Assembly: GCA_030770545.1 (NCBI GenBank)
Contig: CM061109.1
Span: forward strand, 19,654,501 to 19,718,500
DNA: 64,000 nucleotides
DNA from: Macropodus opercularis
Lineage: Eukaryota; Chordata; Actinopteri; Anabantiformes; Osphronemidae
Direction: 5' to 3'
The position numbers and the translations under genes were made by a program. The stretch's first letter is position 1. Every line of letters starts with the position of its first letter. The notes below the pieces were generated by a model that saw only the letters and a list, made by a program, of their open reading frames with translations, was not told the DNA's origin and ran no database searches. Below are positions 49,401 to 61,300 of the stretch, piece by piece.

Positions 49401-51590
49401 AGCAGGAAGCCAGTGAGGGATCGGGTCCGTGTCCGCCTCGTTCTCTCAATACCAACGATCTGCGGGTCGTGTCTAATTAATGCTGTAGCTACGTGGCTCA
49501 GACTGGAGAATGACGTTCTGTTTAAAACTCATAAAAACACTGTGCAGTGTTAAAGCCAGACCATAATATGTCCCTGACCCAGTGTAGAACTAAGAAAGCT
49601 GCTGCAGATTCGTCCGAACAGCTTCAGGACACTCTGACAGTCAGCCGGAAGCTCAGTCACGCAGGCATTTCCTGAGGTAATGAGGCCATAAGCAAACCCA
49701 ACGCAGCCATCAGAGCCACTGCAGTCGGTTTCCTCGTTCTGAACGGCCGAGGGTCTCGTAGAGTAAAGGACTGAACAGGGAAAATACAGACGTGAGGATG
49801 CTTTATCTCTGCCCAGCAGGCTGTGAAATAACGCGAGCAGGCTGGTGACGGCGTCCAGGCAGGGAAAACACAGCCGCCATTTCAAAGCAGGTCTGAGTCC
49901 GTCCTGACAGGGCTAGAGGTCAGGAGCGACGCGCGGTTTACTCCGCTCGAGCTCTGTGCCAGCGACTGCAGCTCCACCCTTAACAAAAAAACAACAAAAC
50001 TAAAAAACTAAACGCTCGATCGTTCTTTACCGAGAGCGAGAGGAAGGAAAGAATGAATAAAGAAGAAGTTAAACTAATCAAAACCACAGAGGAACAAACG
50101 AGTGACAACAGTGTTGTGCTGTCAGTCACATCCTGCAGCCATGGCGACGGCTCAGTAGCTTGTCAACACGTGAAAACGAACTGGACGGCAAACGTCTTCG
50201 CTTTTGTTTATTTGTTTGCAGGTTGTCGCGCACAGAGTCGACGCGTGAGCTTCACTAGTCCTGGAGATTCATAAGACCATAAATACTACAAAACAACAAC
50301 ACACCAACAAGCCGTTAGTTAAGTGTGATGACGGTTAGAACGTAGAAACAGTTTAGTGTTGTGATCTCATTATGTGGTAAGCTACTCAACGTTTAGCGCA
50401 TAAACCAAAGTGTATTTACTAGTAGTCAAGACAACAGCATTTACGCATCGCATCAGTAAAAGTGCCTACATCCTCTGTGAGAACTGTGACAAAACCCATC
50501 ACACAACTGGGAAACGATGAGCTGTGACCTCTGACCTGGTGAAGGTCACAGAGAAAGTGCTGGACCCTCCAGCGGCGCCAGGCCCTGCGCGGGCGGCATC
50601 TGCCTCGACGGGTTGGAGAGAGTACAGGAAAGAAGCACGAGCATCACTTCAAAGAAGAATATGACAGATGCCAGCAGCGAGTTCTCGTTAACTCAGCTCA
50701 CCTGAGTTACTCAACAACCAGCCACATGGCTTCGGTCGACTTTTGCATCTGTTAATCTGTTAAACGTTAACCGGCTGCTGGACTGTGAACAACATCTAGT
50801 CAGGCCCGAGACTCGAGACACTAAAACAGGAGCTGTAGGAATCAACCACAACTGTTCCTTCACACAGGCCGCGGGGTCGAGGTCGGCCTGAAACCACGTC
50901 GCCCCCCTCTTTACAGCAGCGTGATGTCATCACTCCGAGCGTCCTGCCCAATCATCTGCGCATCATTTCTGCGTCGCGACGCTCTGCTCCAGATTGAACG
51001 TGCAGCTGCATCAGGGCCTGACGGGTGAGTATCCGTTTCACCCACTGAGAGCAGTTCCCTGCTTTCAGCCCGTGGGAGGCCAGAGAGGAAGGTTGGCTGT
51101 CACCCAGTCAACACGCGGTCGATGCCTCCCACTGCAGTCCCTCTACAAAGATCGATGTTCTGATCAGCCTCGAGCCAAAGACAGCAGTCCCATGGGTTTG
51201 TCTGTTTCTGTGAGCGACATCTCACCGACTGAAATGTACTGACCTCAAACAAAGGCAGCCAGCACCAGTCACGTTACAGTCACCGGATTTTTCCAGCACT
51301 GCAGACGTTGCGTGACTCACACAGAAAGAAACGGAAGCAACGAGGAGCAAACAAAACAAACCCTGACTAATGGCAGTGATTCCCCGAGAGTCTACACGCC
51401 TCATGTCTCTGTGATGAGACCAGGTGTGTTGGAGTCAGAGAGGTTCTGAACAGAACAGAAGAAACGGGGCCAAGCTGGAGCCAGAGGAAGGTACCGGTCA
51501 GACTACGAGCTTCTGCTGGGCTGTAGAACAGCAGGACTGAGTCCTGCGACAGAACAGGAGAACAGGAAATCCACAGAACATTGTTAACGG
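46460..51590. other. gene-free gap between rgcc and vwa8
   Basis: No exon or RNA gene is recognisable on either strand; open frames are short and unlike known proteins. Apart from a DR1-like motif at 46672-46684 I see only scattered simple sequence. It separates two convergent genes, so no promoter is required here. Confidence 0.6.
46672..46684 (+). promoter_or_regulatory. DR1-like element, one mismatch
   Basis: AGGTCA-A-AGGTTA, one mismatch from the DR1 consensus, about 620 bp downstream of the rgcc stop codon and 290 bp past its poly(A) signal. Confidence 0.3.
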
Positions 51591-51596
51591 TTTATT
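51591..51596 (-). other. probable poly(A) signal of vwa8
   Basis: TTTATT on the plus strand is AATAAA on the minus strand, about 730 bp beyond the vwa8 stop. It is the first canonical hexamer I noticed downstream. Confidence 0.5.
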
Positions 51597-52325
51597 ACAC
51601 GTTTGTACGTGTTTCAGTTTCATATATGTTTATGTTAATGTACAATTAAACACAATGAAATGTGTGGTTGTAACATAGTGTGTCCAAACATGAAGCCACC
51701 TACAGCGTCATACAACAAACCACTAATCGGCAGAGTGAGATTCAGTCAGAGGGAGATTAGAGCAGCCTAATTAGGCCAGAGGCCTGCGTCCGTCAGCGAT
51801 CAGTGCAGGGCAATTAATCATGAGTGTTGAGCTGGGGGGGAGTCCGTCCGACAGCACAGCAGAACTACACTGAACACAAAACGAGGGCTGTGTCCTGTTA
51901 GTGCGAATCCATCTCTGCAGATACGTGGTGAAAGCACGAGGAGCGTTTTCGGGACGTTCCTGTAAATAAGGACTAAGCAGATGCTGTGAGACGACACACG
52001 CACAGGGATTGTGCAACAGAGCCTGAATGTAGTGAGTCAGGAGGGAAATTCCCTGGTGGCACAGAGCCGAGCTCCGGCCGTGTCGGGCAGTCGGTGTCAC
52101 CCCTTCCCACAATGAGCGGGAAGTCGGCGTAGGTTTCAAGCTGGTGACCCTTCACTCCACGCGAAGCCGCTCACGGCCCAAAATAGGCCGAACATGTGCG
52201 AACATGCGTCAACGAGCTGTTGGATGAAAACACAATTAAAAACAACAGGTTGAGACGTGTGTTTGGTCCCAACCTCCAGGTCTGACGCACACACAGTGAC
52301 GTTCTGACGGCGAGTGTGTGTCGGC

Positions 52326-55300
52326 TCAGGCACTGGACAACATGGTGGATGTGAAGATCTGCTGCAGTATCTGGGGGATCTGCTTAGTGTCCATGGCAAC
52401 GAAGGATCTACCCGCTGGAAGCGTCTTCTGGAGTCTGAAACAAATAAAAAAAGAAAAGCTGGGGCTGAACAGAGGCAACAGAATCGTTTCCCAAACTAAA
52501 AAAGACCACAAGAGCCTGTTTGCCGTGTCAATGAGTACAAGACGTGTCGAGTGAAAGAGCTCAGTGTGTGGCAGTGAATGAGCCGTCATTCATGAGGGCT
52601 CCCTCATGTAGGCTTTCCTCAGCCGCCACCAACAGCTTCCTCCATTTTCCACTTCTCAATCAGAGGTTTGTCCTCGATTCAGCAGAGTTGGGAATCTTTT
52701 CCAGCATTTTCAGACCTTTGTGTCTTCTCCTCCTTCCCTCTCTCTATAGCTTTTCATGATCTCTGCCCTTCAACGCTCCTCTCATTTCCTCCCCCCCTTG
52801 ACCCCCAGCTCCTCACCTTTCAGCCTGGTCGCCTAGGGAACCGATGAAGATGGCGAAGGCGTTGACCTGCGGGTCGGAGCTCAGGACTCTGGCGAAGCGC
52901 TCGGGCGGGATGCCGTAGCGCTCCAGGTTGGCGTCGCTCAGCACCACCACGAAGTGCTCGTCGGCCTCCTCTCGCAGCAGCTCCTGGATGCTGGCGTGCG
53001 TGGCCTCCAGCGTGTAGTCGCCGCTCATGCAGAACTGAGCGTGCGCGTGCATGGTCTGCAGGGAGAGAACGGGTGACTCCAGCGGACACAACCCACCTGG
53101 ACTGGTGAAGGCTGGTGAGTGCGAATCGTACCTTCAGAACTTTGAGCCTTTGCTTGTCGTTCTTGGGGACGTTGTCTCCTCGGACCAGCTCGATGTCGTA
53201 TCCGTCACCCGAGTGGCCGACGATGTCGTACTGTGTGGACAAAACGTAATAACAATAACTCTACGTGTTGACCCCCCCCCCCCGTACGGGCGCACAGACT
53301 CTACGACCGACGTTGACCCTGTCAGAGTGTAACACGGCCCCGAGGACCATTCATCAGCGCCGGCTTTCTGCTCTCATGTATATACACTGAAGACCAGAGT
53401 CTCATTCACACGCTTGTTGCTGGGTTGGAAACGTGCTTCCACATCAAGTTCTAGCTTTTCTGGCATTAAATCTGATTTGAAATATATCATTAAAGCCATT
53501 TGACAAATGACTGTAAACAGACCTCGTTGTGCGTCACTGACATGTGAGCAGCGTCAGGCTGGTCGAGTGTCACTTAGGGGCCAAGACGTCCGTCTCCCTC
53601 AGCGTTTTCACCCCCCTCACATCTCTCTCGTCTTACGTGTTTTCCCTCAAACTACTTTCTTCTGGGTTTTGTTTGCGGTCAGATATTCAGAAGAGGTCCG
53701 TGAAGTCGGCTCGTCAAGTTTTCATTACTGAACATGGGAGTTTCTTTGCAAACTAACCTTGAACTTGTGCTCATAGTTCTCCAGAGCCTCCATGACCATG
53801 CACACCGCCTCCATGGAGCGCTCCAGCCTGCCGTCCACGCCGTTGAAGCGGTACATGCTACCCGACACGTCCGCCAGCAGCCGGAGTCGCTTGGGCTTCT
53901 GCTGAGGAGCCCCCAGCTGAAAACAGACAGAGCCCAGCGTAGCCCAGCGCGACATGAAATAGAAAAAGAAGACCGACGCAGATGTGTTGACTTTGGTGTC
54001 ACTTAAATATCACTTAAAATATAAACAAAATGCATGTAATTATTTCAGCGTCAGACCAAAACTATGCAACACTTGGAGCTAAATATGGCAACAACACAAC
54101 AGGCAGCGTATGATGTGTTCATAGCGCGTCTGTGTGGGAACCACAGTCTCTGCTGTGTGTGTGTGTGGTGGGGGGGTTCCAGCATCAGGACAGCAGCACA
54201 AACACAGGGTGTAATAATAATCCCTCACACTCCACTGGAATGTACGGTCTGCAGCAACACACATGCACACACCTCTGGGTCCAGCTCTCCCCGGCGTTTA
54301 TAGATAGTCTTCTCTCCGGTCAGTCCATCAATGATTTTGGCGTCGTCCAGTTCCCCCAGTGCCTGGTTCTTCAGCCACTGCCGCTCCTTCCCTTTAGCCT
54401 GAAACACAGACACACGCTGGGACCGGGAAACTCTGATGAGGAGGAGGATTTAATGTTGGAGGAGCTGACGAATCCAGGCGGTTGTAACTCGTGACACATC
54501 TTACAGAGCAGGATGAGCTCACTGACGGCTGCTCCACCACCAGCACCTACTGCACATCAACACCCGTGACTGGAGGAAGACAGGTTGTTATGTCATCTTA
54601 CATGGACACGGAACACACGCAATTCAAGCAGTGACTTGCAAACTCTTCCCTCCCTGGTCACAGGAAGCGAGAGACCATGAGCAGCATCTGGAACTCATTT
54701 ACAGAGGAGACGTCCAACAGAAGGAGGAACCCAACGGGTCACGCTGAAGATATTCAGCAACACACACATTGAACAACGCGGCGCAGATGCGTGATGTCAC
54801 CGTATGTTGACATACAGAACGTGGTTGTTCCTTCACGCGTCAGCCTGGGTTTCGCTTTTGAATTGAATGTGAAGCGAGGAAAACAAACATCTATGAATCT
54901 TCTCGAGCTGAGGTCAAGGCCCAGGAGTGGATACGTTCAGAGGATGTAAACACAGTGGCTGCCAGTTCTTTGAAGGCTTGACAGTTAGTGTTGCGTGTGT
55001 GTGTAAATCACTCCTCAGGTATGATTAAAAAATAACAGCACTTCACAGTGTCACGCCTGCTTGGATTGGTATAATCTTCATCATCTTTCCAGAGAGTAAG
55101 AAACACCTGGATGGAAAACACACAAACACACTTCACACCTGGAGGAGAATAAAAGAGCAGGCTCGGTGTCGCTGCTCTGTAATCACGTTTCACGCCGTAG
55201 GATTCTCTCTGTGTCACATGCATGCGAGCAGAGACACACACACGAACGGCGACACGTTTCCCCCAGACTCAAACAAAGGGAGGAAAGTCTAACCAAAATA

Positions 55301-58300
55301 CTGAAACTGAGACAATATCACTTCCTGGATTTCTAGCCACCACTCCCTGCGCTTTTCATTCCCTGCACCAATCAGTGGCTCCTGGGAGCTCGGCCGCCTC
55401 CTTCCTGACATCATGACCTTTGTTTTTCCAAAATGTCTGACTTTGGTCTGATGCTTAAACTCTTCATGAACCTGATTCACATACACTGACGGTAAAGTTT
55501 CTAAAAACAAAAAAAGCGTCCATTCAGTCCATTCAGACACACCTTCATGTAATAACAACTACATGCTGCATATAAAGAAGCTAAATGGATCTGACCTGTA
55601 GACTGTCCAGGATGATGCGAAGGGACTGGACTTGTCTCCTGACGGCGTTGGAGAAGCGCTCGTACGTGGCGGCGTCGTACTCGCTCATGTCGATCTCCCT
55701 CAGCCTGAAGCAGAGACAGAGCAGCAGCTGTGACTCCAGTCAAACGAGGTTTGCTGTTTGGGACCGGGACCGTTTCCACCTGTACGTCTGATGTAGAGCT
55801 GAGACACATGTCAGTGTGGGGATTGCTCCTCCAGCCTGAAGCAGCAGATCCACCCTCATTCATTCAGTGCACGGAGATATGGATCACTTCCCTGCCCCCA
55901 GCCACCCAGACTCAACCCGTATAACCCCAACAAGCAGCTACTTCAGAACAGCCTTCTGAACAACACAGACGGAGGCGGGATTTCAAAGACCCTGGTGTCT
56001 GCGTGTGGCTGCATGACAGCTGGAGGGATCTGTTGTTACACGGTGACGGCATCAACTGAGAAAACACTGAATTTGGCCCGACTCCATCACACAGTTGTTT
56101 TTCTTTCATTGCAGAGGCCTGCATGGCACATAGGGACCCATCCAGACCGTCAGTTAAACACAACGTAGAGCCTTCCAGCCCTTCTACTGGGTGGCTCCAC
56201 TGCCACTGAGTCTTACATGTAATAGTTTGTTTACCTGTTGAAACGGCTTCATCTGAGTCTACGAATCCTCGCAGCCTCCCTCCACTCTCCAGCTGCGGTG
56301 AGTCTGTGTGACTGAGTTTTAGTGACTCGTTCCGCTGGATGACAACGTATCGCACTTGCATCCGCGTCCGGTTATTTTCAACCTGTCTGTTCCTCTGCAC
56401 CCACACAGTGGCTTCCTCCACACATTCCTCCTGCGGGCGCGCGAGTGCATGTGGTGAACAAACACTCTGGCCAGTGGCCGTAGCTATTCCCTTTACATTC
56501 CTGAACCCTGACTTAGACATGAGGACAGAGAGTGAATGACACAGAACCACAACCACAAAAACACGGAGTTCCACCAAGACGCCCTGTATGTAAACACCGA
56601 CAGGACGCGACGCGACGCTCCTGAACCAAGAAAGATGCTTTTAATCCAAATGTGGAACATCCAACAGACTGAAATGAAAGGCTGTGTTTGTTCTCCACTG
56701 TATGTATTGACTGTGTGGATCCACAGCTGAAGGCAGGAATGAAGACTTGTGTACTATTGTTTACCTTGAAGTAAATAAATAAATAATAAATAATAAATGT
56801 CACAGTGGCTGACGCTGGCATGAACTCAGCTTAAACCTGTTTTTGCTTGTGTGTATGTCAGATCCTTAAAGGCTTATGTGATCTGAGCTCAACCTAAAGC
56901 GGAATAAACGGGAGGACGTGTGCACACATCAGAATGGAAGGAAACTGACCTGTGATATGAAATAAAAGCTGACCTGTGACACGCACTCAAAAGAGCAGCA
57001 TCAGCATGTAGCTACAAGAATTTCTCTGGGCTTAGTGAAGTACTGAGAAAACACACAAGGAGGGAAAAGAGCCAACGAGAAAAAAAAGCAAGAGCGGTGA
57101 CAAAACTGAGGGAAGAGGAGGAGAGAGAAGTGCTGCTGAGGTCGCCCTCTCCACTGAAAGCAGCCAGTGTGAGCGGGAAAGGAGGGAGGGAGAGGCAGAG
57201 GGAGCCTTCACGGAGCCTTCCACACCTGGGACGGCCGACTGCTCAGGAAACCCTGCAGACGGCCTGAATACAAAGGCCTGTGGACACGGTGCCTCCCCGT
57301 GTCTGTCGTTGCTGCATGAGAAGCCACTGACCTCTCTTTAAAGGCCTTCTCAGCCATTTCCCGGGCTGCTCTGCTGACCTCTTCGGGAACCGCATCCTTC
57401 TCGGCCTGGGAGACCTGGTAGACTTTGTGTCCTGCGTCCAGGCGGTAGGGGCCTCCTTTACCACCCAGGCCTGCCGTGTCCCTGCCGCCTGCAGACCAAC
57501 ACTCGCTTAGAGACAAAGACTCAGAGTCCAGTGCGTCAGTACTGGGACTGATACCTACCGGTGCCTCCTGCCCACTGGTTTCCCCCCACATGAGGAGCGT
57601 TGCTGGGGTCCGTCTTGCCATGTTTTGGGGCAGTGACATCCAGACCGCTGTCCCGCTGGACGGTGATCTGAAAGGAGGAGGCGGAAAAGACGGATACAAC
57701 AACTGTTCAATCGATGAATTTCATCCACGTCGATGCAGAAAAGACCATTAAGCCAGAATATCTGAGCATCAACAACAGCCCATTGTTTGAGGCTTAACAC
57801 TTTAACTGCTGCTCAAATAACAAAAGTAATTTCACAGCTTGCATCAATTCAACCGTCAACATTTTATAAGCACATGATAATCAAACACTACACGTCAGAT
57901 TTGACAGCGGGTTTGTCTTTTTAGTTCCCTGATGAACTGAATTAGGTTTTGAAGCTGCCATTAAAACTGGCGTCACACAGACAAAGGGCTTTCAGCAGTT
58001 CTCACACCTGCACCAGCGGAGGGTTCTACGTTTAGCGCAGAGTAGGAGGCTGTGTTCTTGTTAGTCAAACCAGCAATCGGACTTTACAGCGTAATAAAGC
58101 AGTTCAGACCGAAACGAGTAGACCAGTGTCTATGTCAGGGGAGGTAAAGGGTCAGAGGTCAGAGCCCAGTTAGAAACTCCCAGCAGAGCGTTTAGGAGCA
58201 CGGTTCCGATCGCTCAGTCAGCAGCTCCACCTCCATCAGGCCGAGCGTCTGCTGCTCTCGCTTCTTTAGGTGTCCTGGTGAAAGGCTTGTTCACTCATCC

Positions 58301-61300
58301 ATTCATGTCATCGCAGCGTGTGAAGATAAATCTGTCCTGCTGGTGACAACACAGCTGGCGAATGAGTCTTCCTTCCTGGTAATGGAGCCTGTTCTGGCAG
58401 TGAGACACGCTCCACGTTTGGCTTTACACACATGATGAGTGATGCGTTTTCATTTTGGACTCTGAGTGGCTTTTACAGGCAGCACTCACTCACTGAGATG
58501 AGACAGAGGAACGCGCCATGCAGGGCTACAGGGCGACGTGAACAGAATGTGTCACAGCGGCGCCGCAGGAACAGGTTCACGAACAGACTGCACAGCCTGC
58601 AGCTGATACAGGAAACAGAGCGAAGCTGCAATCATGGAATCACGAGTTTTACATCTGATGTGGTCACTGTCAGCTCTGACTTATCGAGCTTATACTGGTG
58701 GAGGTTTGTTTTTTAGGCCAGATCACTGAAGAGAGGAGGATGAAATATTATGTGAACGAATGAAGGTGAGGTCCACTCAATCCTGAACAGATTCAAACGT
58801 CCATCCAGAAGGATATCGATGTAAATTACAAGCCGTCGGGGGACACATTTAACTGCAGTGAGGTCATTTTGGCCTTAGCAGCTCTTCCCAGTTCCCACAG
58901 CAGAGTTTTCGATTTTCCCGTCTGTGTTGTGCAGTGAACAAACCTTCAGGCGTCACAGCAGCTGCTTGGGTTTTTTTTAACGTGGTTTGGCTGAGATTGC
59001 TGCTGATGCAGCTGCTCTGTGGTGAACGGGAAACGTACGCTGGTACCTTAAGGCCAAGACGGCGCAGAGCAGAGTGTGGAGGAACCTCATCTTCATGACT
59101 GTGGGAATCGTCTCTGCTCCACCCTCCGCTTCCACTGAGCGTCTCGCTCGCTGGCTATTCTTCACGCTCCACGCCTGGTCTTGCAGGATTAATAGCCTCA
59201 TACATTTCTAATTTCCCCTTAAGATGCTTGAAGACAGAAGGTGAATGTTTGCGCGTGTGTGTGTGTCAGTAACACATGTGCATGAGACCTCAGCTGAATA
59301 CGTGGCGCAGGCCAGTGTGTGTAGAAGTGCATGTCTGTACAGGAATGTTTGCCTACAGTGTACGAACACGTGAGAGATTTGATGCTGGAGTGTGAACCAG
59401 GCGTTCTGTGAGTTTCCAACACGAGCTTTTAATTCGTTATGAGACAATGCACGGCTCTTGGTAACAGCTGAATCGCAACATGTCGAGCTCAGGACGGTTC
59501 CGTTAACTGGGTGGCACATGTCTGAGAGACTGCAGCAGATAATCTGAAGCCAGATAAAGACTATGTGCGTGTAGCTGATAAACTCACTGGGTCAAGGGCG
59601 GAGAAAAAAAGCTTGGTAGGTGTCCAATCAGAGCAGAAGACGAAGAAACAGACAGAACAGTGTAAAAACACCACGTTTCACAAGTGGGTGAGAGGTTGAG
59701 TGGCTGGATACTGTATATACCTGCAGTAGGAGCGAGGATTTTCTGCAGGTGATGTCAGGTGTGCAGAGCCAAAAACAACAGCTTCATGCATGTAGAGACA
59801 CAGGCTGCACTCTGATCGTCAGCTCATACAGGAGCTTCAGATCCTACAGAGGCACCTGGCTACAGAACATTTACGCTAAGTGCTGCTCATTCGGTCATAA
59901 AGAGCCTCAAACCCTGCGTGTTGATGTAAATCAGCTCAGCAGAGCTGCTGTTTGCAGCGAGCCAGCACAGGGAGAGTCTGTGTAGCTCGGTCCCACAGTG
60001 GACTCAAGGAGCCCCATCAAAGAACGACCCGGCCGCTCAGGAATCTGGGCCAGAAAGAGGTTCTGTGTGCGCTGCAGGTGCCAAGGGTGCGTGTGAATGA
60101 ACAACTGTCTTAAACAGGCAAACCAGCGTCTTCCCGTATGCTGCCTCTGGACGTTGAGACGAATGAACCGTGATACTTATTGCATGTCCTCATTCCAGCT
60201 GAGGTTGGATGTTCCTCTCACTGCCTTGTACACAAACCGCAGATGTGCAGATAACACACGTTCACTGTGAAGCCACCGTTTCCTAAGGATTCATGTGTAC
60301 GTGGGCAGCTTGACAATGAGGCCTCAGTTTGCTGCTGCTAATGTTCAGACCCACAGTGAGGGGTCAGACCTATTGCATCATCAGCACAATGCACGTCCAT
60401 TCATGAGCTCCCACCCCGGGCCCAGCAGGGTCATAAATTATGGGCCTGGAAACGTTCCAGTTGGTTCCAGTTAGCAGGAAATCAGGGAGACTGACGCACA
60501 GATGTGATTTTTAAAGTAGCGCTGCCCCCCAGAGGTGCTGGGAGACACTGCACGTGTGTCGACGCTGCGATACCACTCTGGTATATGCACAGTAATCATC
60601 ACGATAAAGCCGTTAAACCTGAGGTCACCTGTACGGGTCGGCCATCCTCTGTCCCAATCATGTTCCTCCATTCCATCAGGGATCGCTGCAGGGCGTCCAA
60701 TCCCGTCTCCCAGAGCCGGACGTACCCACCCATGTCCACCGTGACCACGGCTCCGGAGCCGAGAGCAGCTACTAGCACATCGGACTCAGACACCTTAGAC
60801 ACCCAGTTGGTGTACGGCGACACGGTCATTGACCTGCACACAAACACACACAGTCGCTGGGAGGAGAAACCAAAAGCTCACCATCGGGTTCTGAATGTCA
60901 ATACTGACTTCTGCTAATGTCAGCTTGCACACAAACGTGTACAGGACTTTTACACACATGACCACCAGCTGGAGCCAGAGCACGAAGACACGAGCTGGTT
61001 GCGTTTACCTCGGCACAGCGATATATTTGAGTTTTTTGGAGCTGAGGTCGGTCACCTCCAGGTACGCTGCTGTCATAGGAGGCGTCACATCTGGGAGACG
61101 AGCAAGAACAGCAGCCTTCACACACTGCATCTAGCTCCCATCCTGTGAACTCATCCATCGTACTTGGTATAATGTGAACTCTGACCTTTTGGGTAAACCT
61201 CTTTGAGAGGCACCTTGTACGGAGGAAGGGCTCGAACCACCTGACCGGCCGACAGCAGAGTGACACAGTTGTCTCGTTTGGGAGCGCTAGAGCGAAGCCC

